DNA of 64,000 nt from Flaccisagitta enflata. Its lineage: Eukaryota; Chaetognatha; Sagittoidea; Aphragmophora. Below the pieces are notes generated by a model. The model was not told the DNA's origin. It made no database searches and saw only the letters and a list, made by a program, of their open reading frames with translations. Location: NCBI GenBank assembly GCA_965153355.1, contig OZ231127.1, forward strand, positions 26,722,001-26,786,000, in the 5' to 3' direction. Positions 46,914 through 63,115 of this stretch are shown here, one piece after another; position 1 is the first letter of the stretch; each line of letters begins with the position of its first letter. A program made the translations under genes and the position numbers.

Positions 46914-48629
46914 TCATACAAATGGAAATCCAGCGGCAGCCGCCGCCGCCGCAGCAGCTAAGGCCGCGGGATGGGGTTGTCCGGCAGCAGCCCAAGGGTC
47001 TGTACGCCTTTGGGGCTGCTGTTGTTGCTGTTGTTGATGCTGCTGTTGCAAGGCGGTGGAGTGTGGGGAAGCGACAGCTGCAGCTGCCGCAGCGGCGGCG
47101 GGATTAAGAAGGGATTGAGACGCCAACTGACTTGACATTTGGACGGTGGGTTGACCTGTTTGATGGGCTTGCACCTGATTTAATGCTCCGGCTCCGACGC
47201 CACCAGCGCCAGGGACGAACTGCAACACTTGCTGCATCTGAGCGATCCTGAGAAAGGCTGGATGGATTTGATTGGGAGACGCCGCAGCGGTAAAAGGCTG
47301 CGGAAGAAAGGCATGCGGCGAGGCGAGGGTATTGATGCTGTTGCTAGGATTTGTTGCCTGAGAACTGTGTGGAGGGGGAAGAGCCGGAAGTTGTTGTTGC
47401 TGCTGCTGCTGCTGCTGATGTTGCTGCTGTTGTTGTTGCTGCGCCATAAGCTGCTGGTGCACGTGATGCAAGGCGGCAGCCAGAGGAGGTTGCGGAGAAT
47501 GATGACGCTTCAGCTTATTAAAAGTGGTGGAGGCTTTGGTGTTGGATCGGGCGAACTCCAACCTAAGCGTCGTCGGCAGGTCGGGATCAAACTTGACACC
47601 CTACCATAAATAAGGAAACAATTATTTGTGAGTAATCGCCGCATTCCACGGAAGGCTAAATCACTACAATGAATTTTCAACAAGCACATAACTACTGCAA
47701 CAAAGCTAGTAGGCACCTGTAATTCTAGCTTAGCCTTTTCCGCCTGCGCTCTACTGGCAAACGTGACAAAGGCGATGGGCGATGCTTGTTTACGATTAAG
47801 AGTCACTCCAGGCTTAACCGTGGGCGGCCCCTTCAAAAGGCACGATTCGTATCCCGGAAAAGATCTGAAGGGAGAATAGATTAACTGAGAACCGAAAAAG
47901 AGAACATAACTGTGTAGATTACAGATAAGGACGGAATTAATGAGATCGAGGATTAACTTAAAAGAAAAAGAAAATCTGACGAGGGAAAACAAGAGTGAGA
48001 CTGTGAATGTGTAGATGTCAGAAACACAAACTTTAATCATCTTCCCAACGTTATGTGGTAGACACTGACCTGAATAACAGATAAAGCTCCCTGTGTTTCG
48101 TGTCAATCGGGAGCCCGCTGACAAAGAGCGTCTTGACGTTATCGCCGTCATTTCCCCCGCAATCGGCGCCACCACCTCCGCCGGAACCGGAACTGGCGGC
48201 GCCGGGTGAGGCCGACGGCTCCCGCTTCGCCACCACTCCCGTTTCCAATGCGGCACTAACGGCGTTCTTCAACGCCGCGTCTGCGGCGCCTGCGCCGGGC
48301 AGGAAAGGCTGCAAATGAGACGGAATCACAGGCAGCAAGGCCGCGTTGTTGTTGTTATTGCTCGCGAACGAGTTGTTATTGTGGAGGGAATTAACGTAAG
48401 TACTGATAGGATTGTTGACGACGACTTGAGCTGCCGACAGAGCGGAAGGAATGTGCGGTTGCTGATGATGCGCCACGGCCGCGGCAACGGCGCTTGCGGC
48501 AGTGGCCGCTGCCGCCGCCGTGGTAGTCGCGGGCTGGTTGCCTTTGTAGCGCTTATTTGGTGGTGGTTCGTGGTTGTCAGGCGAAGGTTCCAAGGCACTT
48601 TTAGGTGGCGAGTTGTTATTGTTATTCAT
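46914..48629 (-). CDS. RBPMS/couch potato-type RRM RNA-binding protein
   Basis: The family is a dimeric single-RRM protein binding tandem CAC sites in mRNA. Three exons (48629-48070, 47864-47717, 47600-46914) give about 464 residues in phase. A long Asn/Ala/Ser-rich N-terminus precedes the RRM: KTLFVSGLPIDTKHRELYLLFR, then FPGYESCLLKG, SPIAFVTFASRAQAEKAK and FDPDLPTTLRLEFARSNTK. The C-terminal ~200 residues are Gln- and Ala-rich with a poly-Gln run encoded by CAG/CAA triplets. Vertebrate RBPMS is ~200 residues; the long low-complexity flanks are more like Drosophila couch potato (cpo). The 3' end could be extended by alternative splicing. Confidence 0.9.
47387..47450. repeat. CAG/CAA triplet tract encoding poly-Gln
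   Basis: About 20 Gln codons broken by one His lie in the last exon of the RBPMS-like gene. Confidence 0.9.
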
Positions 48630-49225
48630 GGCGAAATAGAAATATATTCATCGAATGCGCGTTTAAATTTTATTTGAGACAAAGACGTAGCCTTCCAAAG
48701 AGCGGGGTATCTTGCCTTTCAGGCGTTCACTAGAAATAGTAACGGTCTTGGCTTCAACGACGGATGGATCAGGTTTCTTGATTAATTACGAAGGGAAGAT
48801 GACCCCCATCCTCCGAATGAAAACTCGGAGGTAAACGTTCGAAGGTCACGATTTCAATTCAAAATTAAGAGTGCCATTGAACGATGATCGAGACGCGAAA
48901 AATGTGGACAATTTTCAACAGTGCGGCTGCTCGGTCTTGATTCGGGAATTCCGTTGAAGGGGAGGGGGAGATAGGAAAGGCGGTGGATTAGTCGAACATG
49001 ATTTACTAATCCGTTCACTATAAAGAAAGAAAATTGGCGCATAGTATAGAATCAACAACGAGACGGAATAAAGCAAACATTTGGGCAAATGAGAACGAGA
49101 TGAGAAAAGAAAAAGGCGACAAAGTGATCACTCGGAATAGTAACGGTACAGTTTATATCTTGGGCTCCGCAGATCAGAACCAAGACCGAAAAGTCACAAG
49201 TCTTCAATCATTCCCGATTTGAATC
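48630..49225. other. Intergenic gap between LSM6 and the RBPMS-like gene
   Basis: About 600 bp; no gene or repeat recognised. Confidence 0.45.
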
Positions 49226-49898
49226 CTATCGCGCTCGCTTTACAGTGCTTATGTAGAGGACATTGTTGCCGCGGATAAAAGCGTCGCCGTATTTGTTTTT
49301 GAGTTGGCCGTTGACGTATTCTTCCGTGGCCTCCAACGCGATATTCATGTATCCGTCGAGGCATGCCAACACGCCACGATAATCCACACCTGAAGGAACA
49401 ACAAACCATCAGGAACCTCGCTCGAGCACCACGCCGCGCTTTGACAAAGGCTAGGTAGCCATAGTAGGAATGTAGAATGAGCACCGCAATATCCGATCAC
49501 CCATAGAAATCGGAAAGCAACGACTGCCTCGCGGACACTTGGCCAATTTTGATCTTGCGCAGGGTTTCCCCCTCTGCTGGTACGGTTAAAACCCAGCACA
49601 GGTCTACAATTGCGCTTTTTACACCAACTTCACAAAGTTACATAACGCAATACGACAACCAACCCCAACTCAACCATAAAAACTGACAACCCCCTCATCC
49701 TCCCACCAGTTTTCGTTATGTAACCCTATCGTCGTTCCAACGATCATTTGAGCCGTGATCCGACTAACCAGAGTTCAGTTTCACGACCACGGGACGCCCG
49801 ATGATTTGCTTGAGAAAGTCAGATGGCGTTTGCTTTTTCGACGCAGCCACTTCCGCACCAACAGCCACCGCCGCCGCAGCTGCCATATTTGCTGCCAT
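49226..49898 (-). CDS. LSM6: LSM6, U6 snRNA-associated Sm-like protein
   Basis: A subunit of the LSM1-7 (mRNA decay) and LSM2-8 (U6 snRNP) rings. Two exons (49898-49769, 49389-49226) give 97 residues. From KKQTPSDFLKQIIGRPVVVK through GVDYRGVLACLDGYMNIALE to AFIRGNNVLYIST it is nearly identical to the animal consensus (both Sm motifs). A ~20-residue Ala/Val-rich N-terminal extension precedes the usual start; the second ATG, four codons in, would shorten it only slightly. Confidence 0.97.
49565..49613 (+). repeat. Short dispersed repeat, copy 1
   Basis: TTTCCCCCTCTGCTGGTAC, then GTTAAA and CAGCACAGGTCTACA; lies in the LSM6 intron. Copy 2 is at 50,808-50,857. Confidence 0.75.
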
Positions 49899-50201
49899 TC
49901 TTCCGAATTCAGTCAAATGTTTCTCCGCTTAGTTAACCGGAAATAACTCCGCGTCTTTGTGCGATTACGCGCAAAGTGAAAGTCTGGACTTGTTGTAACC
50001 TGCGAAGGGCGCTTCCCCTAGAAATAGACAACATGGGTCAACAAAACTATCCTCATCTTAGAAACAGCAACGGCGTTCTTGAACATTGAATATCCTTTTA
50101 AATCTTATGTAAAATAGGAAACAGCTTATTGGACATTACTACAGGAAGCTTCATTTTTCAGTAATATGAAAATAAAGTCCATTTTTTCGGTTGTTTGAAA
50201 A

Positions 50202-51203
50202 TTAAGCCTGCTTCGGGCGGAAACGCGGCGGCGGAGTTCTGTCCTTACGCGACTCGCGAGACCTTCCATGGACGACCTGGTTCGGAAAAAAAACAGTATT
50301 TACTATTTAGTACTAGATCCTGCAAACTACGGGCAGTGTTTAGTGGGGACAATCAACCGAGCTATGAGAGTAGTTTAATATTCCTTGTTTTCTAAACAAG
50401 AAATCACATTTACCAACCTTGGAATGGATGGCACAAGAGACGCAGTAATGGAGTTTTGCATACAGCTTGGGGAGCGCATATACGTCGTACACCGACGCGT
50501 CGGAGATATCCCGGACCTATTACAGGGCACAGCAAGATTCATGTAATGATACTAAATCTTAACTGCACATTACTAAGATGGCACGGGCAAGCAAGGGAGA
50601 AGAAAAGGAAAGATCGGGGACAGGACTCTCCTTAGCCAGTGTCGCATCGATGTAAGGGCGTGAAACTGCCCTAAAACCCCCTTAGTTAGGAATCAAAATC
50701 AGATACAAAACCGAATGTAGTTGGAATACTGCCCAATCCAATTTATCTAATAGATAAAGAGTAGAATCACGTCTTGCAAGTGACCAACAAGATAATTTCG
50801 CGCATATTTTCCCCCTCTGCTGGTACTGTTAAATCGCAGCACAGGTCTACAGATGCGCCGCATTCCCAGGTCCAGAACCCTCAGTAGGACTTAAATTACC
50901 ACTTCACGTTCACGATCCCACGAGAAAGACATCAAGCTGCATCTTTCCGAAGCAAGTGAACTTGCAGTGATAACCTACAAATCGGTCCTACATTCTTCTG
51001 ATAAGGTATGAAGACAGAAGGACCAGTTCCTGATCTAATTCTATACGGATTCTCACCGCGGCCGCCTCGACGATATTGCGAATGATAAACTTCTTGATAG
51101 ATTTGTCCTTGGGAGTGCACCTCGCGCAATTGGTACAGCGGACCGGCTGCACGTGACCGCGCCCTTTCTTAGAACGTCCGTTGTTTCTCCTTTTTTGCGT
51201 CAT
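50202..51203 (-). CDS. RPS26: Ribosomal protein eS26
   Basis: A small-subunit protein at the mRNA exit site. Three exons (51203-51057, 50516-50418, 50276-50202) give 106 residues. The sequence [20 protein letters not shown], the zinc-binding CTNCARC and CVSCAIH pairs, and [16 protein letters not shown] are diagnostic. The C-terminal tail is about nine residues shorter than in mammals. Intron 1 contains copy 2 of a short dispersed repeat. Confidence 0.97.
50808..50857 (+). repeat. Short dispersed repeat, copy 2
   Basis: Shares TTTCCCCCTCTGCTGGTAC and GCAGCACAGGTCTACA with 49,565-49,613; lies in RPS26 intron 1. Confidence 0.75.
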
Positions 51204-51359
51204 TTTTAATAACTGAAAAGTTTTTACTCCTTATCTGTAGAGAATATGAAAACTACTCAGCGACCTCAAAATCTAATACCGCTTGACTGAAACCTTCAAT
51301 AACATTCATTAACAATCAGTACCAGTAGAGCATTACACAAAAGATTAGGAAAATTTCTA

Positions 51360-51812
51360 CAGGGTGTCCCAAGTCAGTTGCAGCATAAAGAATCAACATA
51401 TCTCTGCTTCTAAGTTCTCAAATCAATTTCTGAAAAAAGATCTGTACAAAGATCTTGGTCTGCACTTTTTGCATGCAAAATTGGACTATTTGTTAAGAAA
51501 CCACATTTCGTTGAAATACACGCGATTTCTGATTTCTAGGTTTTGGAAGTAGCTGTCTTTAACTGTTTGGCATTTATAAACGAACTAAGCTAAAACCCTG
51601 GTAATGGTAACCAATGGCAGATAATTTGTCATATACTTTAAATCACTAAATTTTTTTAACAATATTTCAATATTTTAAAAACTTTTCATTGATTTTTTCC
51701 AAATTACCACTAGGGATAAAGTTTGACCAAAATTGGCGATAAAGTCCAAAGTTGTCAAAATTTTCAAAGCAGATGTACAATCTGGTAAATCTCAGCGTCA
51801 GACTCACAGCTG
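51360..51812 (+). repeat. Left terminal inverted repeat
   Basis: Matches the complement of 58452-58786 with indels; strongest at the outer ~25 bp and at TTTCTGAAAAAAGATCT and GGTAAATCTCAGCGTC blocks. Confidence 0.8.
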
Positions 51813-52717
51813 TGGAGGCAAAAGTCGTAAAATTCAAAATGAAATTTGTCTTTTTTCGGTAATATTCCATGAATCTATGATGTTTGAAAGGTCAGAAACC
51901 GCAATCGGCCAATCTTAATGGGTCACCATTTTCCCGTACTGACCATAATTACCTGGCTTATACAAATTTGTAAAAGTGCCACTTGAAACTGTTTATACTT
52001 TTTAACGGTGATTAAAACAAACAGCATTGGTTCATTCAGGGCTGAATTAGTCGCCTAATAAGGGAAAGGGCTCGTTTAGGCCAAAACTCACATTATCATA
52101 GACCATCCTACCAACAGACCGTCTGGCCATCAGGGCAACTAATGATTGTATTAATTGCGTCAAATCAGCGATTTACGATTCGATGTTTGTTCAAAAAGTT
52201 TACTTGGAAACAAAGTGTTTGAACTTGTTGAGGCACAAACGGTCCAAGTAACGGTCCAAGTAACAAACAAAAGGCTATCTTCTGTTTTTGTTTTCGGAAA
52301 AACTCGCTCGCGCAGATGGGGCTTAATTTTAAAGTTACACCTGTGATCCTTCCTCTACAAATAGAACGTAAACGAACTATGAAATACAATTAAATCTTAC
52401 GGTCTTTCTAGAATTGTTATTGATCTCACGAGCTCATTATCGTTATTAAATGCAATTACTTGATTGATGATAGATTCATTATTTCTTAGGGCCATATGAT
52501 GCTAGTCAAATTCTTAAGTCATTTCTCCTGTCTGCTTGTTATTTATTTAGTTATTTTGTCTAAGAATGAGTACTCTATGATATACCTGCTTTCCTCGTTA
52601 GCTTGTTTGTTACCACACCTTAAGTTAGTTTTTAACTTCCTTCTTTTCACCCAAGGTAGAGAGTTAAGCTTCCACGATAAGTCCTGCCTTAAGCATTGGA
52701 CTTGTAGTTTGATAGAC

Positions 52718-57008
<4,291 letters not shown>

Positions 57009-57136
57009 AGTTGTCCCCCGGAGAGTTTGTGAATCTAAGGCAAGGCGTTCTCTCCTCCCCAAAAAAAACTGCCGATTCCGTTTGGAATCTCGATCACCCC
57101 TTACAAATGTTATTAACCTGTTACAAATTTAACACA

Positions 57137-57259
<123 letters not shown>

Positions 57260-57684
57260 CCACTTTCTCCCGCTCGCTTTTCGCACTCTTTATTGATTTT
57301 TGTTTGTTTAAACGCGGCAAAGCCATGTCTTTCATTATTGCGTAGGGAATGAATAGACAGGAAATCAGCAGAAGAATTAAAGCTATGCAGCTTCAAATGG
57401 TCAACACAATTTAAATTTACAGTTAGATTCGTTGTTTATTTTTGCGTAATCATCTTTCTCATTATTTGCGCGTCAAGATAACAGGATTCCAAAATGATAA
57501 GTTATGAGAATTTTTAGCTAATTTGTATACTATAATTACGAGACCTGAAATTTTTTTTAGAGCAAAATTGCTAGATTCTATCCTCCACGTTGGCTACATG
57601 ATGGAATAAATCCATTTTGATCGTTAGATTCGGTCAAATCCCTCTGCCAATGCGTTTTTTCATTTTTACGATTTTGCGCCAAAA

Positions 57685-57912
57685 TGTTGACAAATACCAA
57701 TTGTCCGAAATTCATTTTTTTCCTCAGCAAAGGCAAGTAATGAATAATTCCGTGGAGATTTTTTGCCCATTGCACTCATATACCTTCAACACAAAAGAGG
57801 AAGACTTTAGTATTAAATATGAGAGCAGATATTTCAAAGGAGAGGTCGCTATATTGATCCGGACGCAGATGGGACAATTAAATTGTTGACAAATACCAAT
57901 TGTCCGAAATTC
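57685..57912. repeat. 29 bp direct repeat pair
   Basis: GTTGACAAATACCAATTGTC plus 9 more bases occurs exactly at 57685-57713 and 57884-57912, inside the transposon's 3' region. Confidence 0.85.
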
Positions 57913-58451
57913 AACTTGCGCTCATAGAACCGATTCAGTCAATGCCACGGCATTTCTTTCCACCGAGGATTGTTTCTATAGCACTTAGGACCTATGCGGA
58001 CTCAATATTTGATTATTTTTCATTAACAGTAGTTGTCATGACAATTTTTACTCTTATGTTGTCAAAAATGGTCAAAAACCGCCCGTTTCTCCCGATCTTC
58101 TTTCAGGTGCGCTCGGAAGAGCTTTTAGCCCAGGGTTGCCAATTTCTCTGTTATTTTCCTCGGGCAAGTTCCAGACAAAGACAATCAAAAAACAAAATGA
58201 CTGAAAAGTAGCGATCGGACGGAAAAAATTGGATAAATAACAAATGTTACATCCTGTTACATGAAAACGGAGGAGGGCTCATGACGGTAAAAAGCTGAAA
58301 ATCTCGATCCTAAAGTACAATCCGTGCAAATTTTTTTGTTGGATTTATTGCGACACATCTATGGGAGCCTTGGAAAACCTTACCGGAAGTTTTTGCTCAC
58401 TAGTATTTCAGCAATGCAATAAAAAATGTGCGTAATACATACAAAATAGGT

Positions 58452-58786
58452 GTGTGAGTTTGACGCTGAGATTTACCATCTATGTACAATTACCTTTCAT
58501 TCGAGAACAATCCTAGGTGTTTAGCTCATTTTGTCAAAAAATGGCAGTCAGTTAAAATCAGCTACTTGCAAGTACAGCTATGAAAACGATAATTTTCCAC
58601 TTAACGTTACCACGCATTTGATGTTTTTCTGACCCGCAACTATCTAATACTCAAAGTTGAAGTTTGGTATGAAAAAAAAAATGCAGACCTAGATCTTCAT
58701 AGATCTTTTTTCAGAAATTAATTTCCGTTTCCAGAAGCAGAGAGAAATGTCAATTATTTATGTTGCAACTGACTTGGGACACCCTA
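58452..58786 (-). repeat. Right terminal inverted repeat
   Basis: Complement of the left TIR with indels; the outermost base differs (C versus T). Confidence 0.8.
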
Positions 58787-58788
58787 TA

Positions 58789-59395
58789 GTAGGGTACTGT
58801 CCTTGCTAGCTGACTTCAGTGCTAAATGAAGGAATCTTTCAAAGATATGTCTTGCGATAGAACGTTCAATTATTCTGATATGGACTACATGATCCACATC
58901 TCAGATAGTTCAGTTAACTGTTGGTGGCCGAAACTAGTTGGTTAATGCTGTAGTGGTATCGGTCAGAGATCACTTAATCGACGCAAAATTAAAAGTTTGA
59001 AAAGCTGTTTTTCATCCAATCAGTCAAGATTATGGGTCTACAGAACACTGAAGAGCGCCAGTGTTCAGTGCATTGACTTTGATTTAAACCTTTTTGAATA
59101 TCTGTTTCAAATAGATCAAAAGAAACAATTACAAAATTTTAAGCTTATATTTCCCAAACAGGTCTCAAAAAATCTACGTCTGCGAATCTGAACATCACTT
59201 CAAATAAATCACTCCGAAACGTTTTAATATGGGATGGACAATGAAACGAAAAGGCCAAGAATAGGGTGACAGAGTAAAAAGTTGTCCGATCGTGCTATCG
59301 ACGAGGTCAATGCCAACATTTTCATTTGATGGCACAGGAAAAAACAATACGGCCCAAAATAATATGTGTAATGAAAGTCAATTGAAATTCGAAAA
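58789..59395. other. Intergenic stretch downstream of RPLP0
   Basis: About 600 bp, AT-rich; no gene recognised. It presumably includes the RPLP0 3' UTR. Confidence 0.45.
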
Positions 59396-62300
59396 TTAGT
59401 CGAAAAGAGAAAATCCCATGTCTTCGTCGGATGAATTCTCCTCTTCAGATTCGTCCTTTGCAGCAGGGGCCTGATTAAAAAAGAAACAGTTGAGAACACA
59501 TTATGAGCTTGTCTATTCTATAAGTCAATGTTTCAAGTTTCAACATGCCCACCAATAAAACATCTATCAATCTTCCTACTACTTCTTCAACCGATGTATA
59601 GCCATATTGCTGTCTAATTATCTATAAGTAAATCTACTCATAAATCACCACCTGACAAAATAAATCTACTCGTAAGTCACCACCTGACTACATAATTAAT
59701 GAGCCATTTTCCACCAAATCAAGCGATTGAAGCGATAATATGCAAGCCTCAATTCTCGCAGAGACTTCGTATGTATGGTAACAGCAATAACAAAAGCAAA
59801 ACACTTCGTTTTTTGGGATCACATACATCTATTGAAAAGAGACAGCCTAAATTTTCGAGCATTTTGGCATACCCATAATTCATAGACAGTGAAAAGCAAG
59901 AAAGAGAGACAGAATTTATAGGGAAGAAACTGACCATATGGGGAAAAGAGAGACAATACAGGATGATCAAGTAGGAGATAATCCAGCGAAAAGAGAGAGA
60001 TAAACTCGAACGACGTAGATTATCATGCAAGACCAGGCCAAAAACTAGGCAATGTCTTCTGCGCTCTCTCTCTTGCTTTTCACTGTCTATGAATTATGGG
60101 TATGCCAAAATGCTCGAAAATTTAGGCTGTCTCTTTTCAATAAATGTATGTGATCCCAAAAAAACGAAGTGTTTTGCTTTTGTTAAGCCTCAATTATCCG
60201 CTAACCTCTTCTTCAGCAGCAGACTCGGCGGCGGGAGCTTCCTCCACAGCTGCAGCGGCTAATGCCAAGAGTTTGGTCGGGTCAGACATCAGCTCTTTCA
60301 ACTCCGCAGCTTCTTTGAAAGTATAATCTGTCTCCAAGGCGATAGCCAACAGGTTTCTGGGGGGGGGGGGAGAAGAAGAAGAAATCTTCAAGGGTCAAAA
60401 TCTCACAGCGGATAACCGGACAAGTTAGTCTCATCCCTCAGGTTATGTAATAATGAACTCAAAAGGACACTTGTAACATAACAGCCAGAAAACTAGTAAG
60501 CACAGCCTCTATTTTTGCATTATCCACTCGTTAAAAATGATGCAGCTCACCGGAAGGCGTTGGTGACCATATGAGGTACAGAGGTCTTGGTGGGATAACC
60601 GATGCCCAATGAGACCATGGTCACGATCGCGGCACCTTCGATGAAACGAGCACGAATGTCGTCGTCCGTGATGTCGAGAATGGAAGGGTGGTAGAGGGAC
60701 CCGTTGTCGTAGACCATCTGAAATTGGAAAATTTGTGATGTTGTACTTGGCAAATATCAGAATTTTAAAGGCAGCTGTCATTATCTGGTATTCTCACCTT
60801 AACTGCCAATCCATACGAGAAGGGCATGATGTTCAACCTGTTTGAAAACGAGAAAAGGAGGTTGGTGTTGAAATGAAAAGTAGTCAGATACAGACGGACC
60901 GATGTGGACATTCAAGTCATCGGCTCCATTTATTCAATCGCTAACCGTATATCATTCATTAACACATAACATTCAAGCATGCGCAAGCGAAGTCAACATT
61001 TCTCGATGACACCAATCGACTTATGGCGGATCTTACATGGCTAGCAAAGTAGCTTCAGAAGCTCCGACTCTCTCGCCCTCAATGCACATTTTCGTCTGGG
61101 AGAGGATCTCGATGCAACCACGAGTGATTTTCGTGGGAATGTTCAAGGCCTGAAATTTGGACAATTGTAGGTGAGGGCGAGTTTCCAATATCGTTACAAT
61201 GGTCAGCGTATTGTGTCTCAAATATAACCAATTCAGACCGAAGGAGAGAGTTCATGATCATCAATCAGTACCAAAGTTAAGACACGGCTAATCGTCAAAA
61301 GATACACTGATAAGTTGTGACAATGTAACACTTCTGAAATTTGGCTTTATTGATTAACATCATCCAATAACTTAGTACTTACCATTCTTTTCTCGAACAC
61401 CAGCGGTCGTCCGGCATTTCATATCGTATAGGGAACCTCTGCTAGTCCAAAGTCTCGCAAAAATGAGACTCAAACCAAATGCAAAACGGCGGGGAAGCGT
61501 GGTTAATGGTAGTTAGTCGATTGTCAATGAAATGAACAATCGGGAGACAAGGACTATCCAAGGGATGCGCTGAAAACGCACATCAAAGGAAAAGAGACAA
61601 CACGGCACGGCAAACATTCAAGGGAAATCCATCGGAAAATCGGACTCATCCGATTCCGCGTTACTTGAAAGAAGGATGTTTTCTCAGGTCCCAACGTGGT
61701 GGTGATGGGTTCGACAAACACGTCCTTGGGAGCCATGGCACCAGCTTTGGCGGCAGCCGGCTTTTGGTTGGCCAAAAGTTTGTCGCGAATCTCGGGCAAA
61801 TCTTCTTTGGTGAAAACAAAACCCACATTCTCCACAATGTGAGGAAGTACCTGCGAAAGGGTTCATCGCGCGGAGGGAATGGGGCATAAGAGGAATGGGA
61901 ACAAAGGAAGAAAAGAGGGGAACAAAGGGAGAAAGAGGGGAACAAAAGGAGGGTCGGAAGGGAGAAGGAAAAAATTTCGGTCAATTATGGGGGTCCGGGC
62001 AATCGAGGAGAGCGATCCAGGATTTATATCGGAATCAGTCGGTAAAGGTACTGAAAGCACTCATCAAAGGATCATGGAGAGGATTGGGTTCATCAACCTC
62101 GATACGGCCACAAGGGAAACTTCAATTAGGTCACACGCTTTCAGACCTTCTCGAGCGTGGGATTTTGATCGAGGCGACCACGCAAGACTTTTCTCATCAT
62201 CGTGTTCTTTCCCATCAGAACCTCGGCGGATCCGCGGAGTGAAATGCGGATTTGCTGCATCTGATTAGACCTGCAATTCAAGGCATCAAAACAAAAAGGT

Positions 62301-62490
62301 TTTAAGACCAGTTTTATCAAATCTCACTTTTTAATGCAAATGAAAATCAATCACAATCAAAGACATTACCGACTCACCCGACATTGTCGACGCCGACGAT
62401 GAAAAACTTGTCGTATTCATCCAAAGCGGTCAAGAGTTTCATGAAATATTTGCTCTTCCATTCGAATTTGTCTTCGCGACTCTTAGGCAT
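59396..62490 (-). CDS. RPLP0: Ribosomal stalk protein uL10 (P0)
   Basis: It anchors the P1/P2 stalk that recruits translation GTPases. Eight exons (62490-62378, 62270-62147, 61850-61665, 61149-61037, 60837-60798, 60717-60551, 60356-60206, 59470-59396) give exactly 322 residues. The N-terminus [53 protein letters not shown] and the stalk tail [11 protein letters not shown] are diagnostic. Intron 7 contains a fold-back element; the intron before exon 7 ends in a 13-base C run next to the AG. Confidence 0.98.
59629..59692. repeat. Two-copy tandem repeat
   Basis: AAATCTACTC(A/G)TAA(A/G)TCACCACCTGAC occurs twice, in RPLP0 intron 7. Confidence 0.7.
59789..60184. mobile_element. Fold-back element in RPLP0 intron 7
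   Basis: Arms of about 121 bp (59789-59909 and 60064-60184), nearly perfect complements (for example GAAAAGAGACAGCCTAAATT), flank a 154 bp spacer. The 11-mer AAGCCTCAATT occurs at 59744-59754 and directly after the right arm at 60185-60195, possibly a target duplication, though 34 bp separate the left copy from the arm. The right arm ends about 20 bp from the exon 7 donor. Confidence 0.75.
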
Positions 62491-63115
62491 GATGGAGGGT
62501 TGATAAGGGGAGTGACTTGTGAGAAGGATTTAAGTTTTAACAAGGTCTTTTTAAGGGCCTAGGGCCTAATGCAAAGAAAAATCTGTAATTGAATAAAGCA
62601 CAAAATGACGATATGATTATCAAATATGATATCAAATGAATCTTCTTCAACGAGTATTAAAAAGGCGATATATATCTACCAATCGTTGAACCAATCAAGG
62701 TTGTCCAAAATATAGATCATTTCACGAGTTGTGATCCAAGAATTGAGATCACATCACTTCAATCCGTAACAGACAACATGAAATTACAAAAGCTGCAATT
62801 TCGATAAGATATTTGCAATGCCAAAAATCATGGACAAAGAAAAAAAATGGGAGGAATGCACAATCATTTAACGAGCTTTAAAACTAAAGTGTCAGACGAC
62901 TCACCTTTTTTTAAAGAAGCGACCTTTCTCCACAAAAGTCAAATTCGAGAATGGATATTAATCATTCAATAAGGTTGATATCACAATGGGAATTACCAAC
63001 AAAGACGTAATCCTTTCTTGGGGGATTTGAAATGGCGAGAATTAACAACGTGGGTCAGGTAATAAGAAATATGTCACGTAAAAGGGATTTAGTCTTTTTT
63101 TCTAAAGCACGCAAT
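62491..63115. other. Intergenic gap upstream of RPLP0
   Basis: About 625 bp, AT-rich. It should hold the RPLP0 promoter and 5' UTR and the 3' UTR of the right-edge gene. No further gene is seen. Confidence 0.45.
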
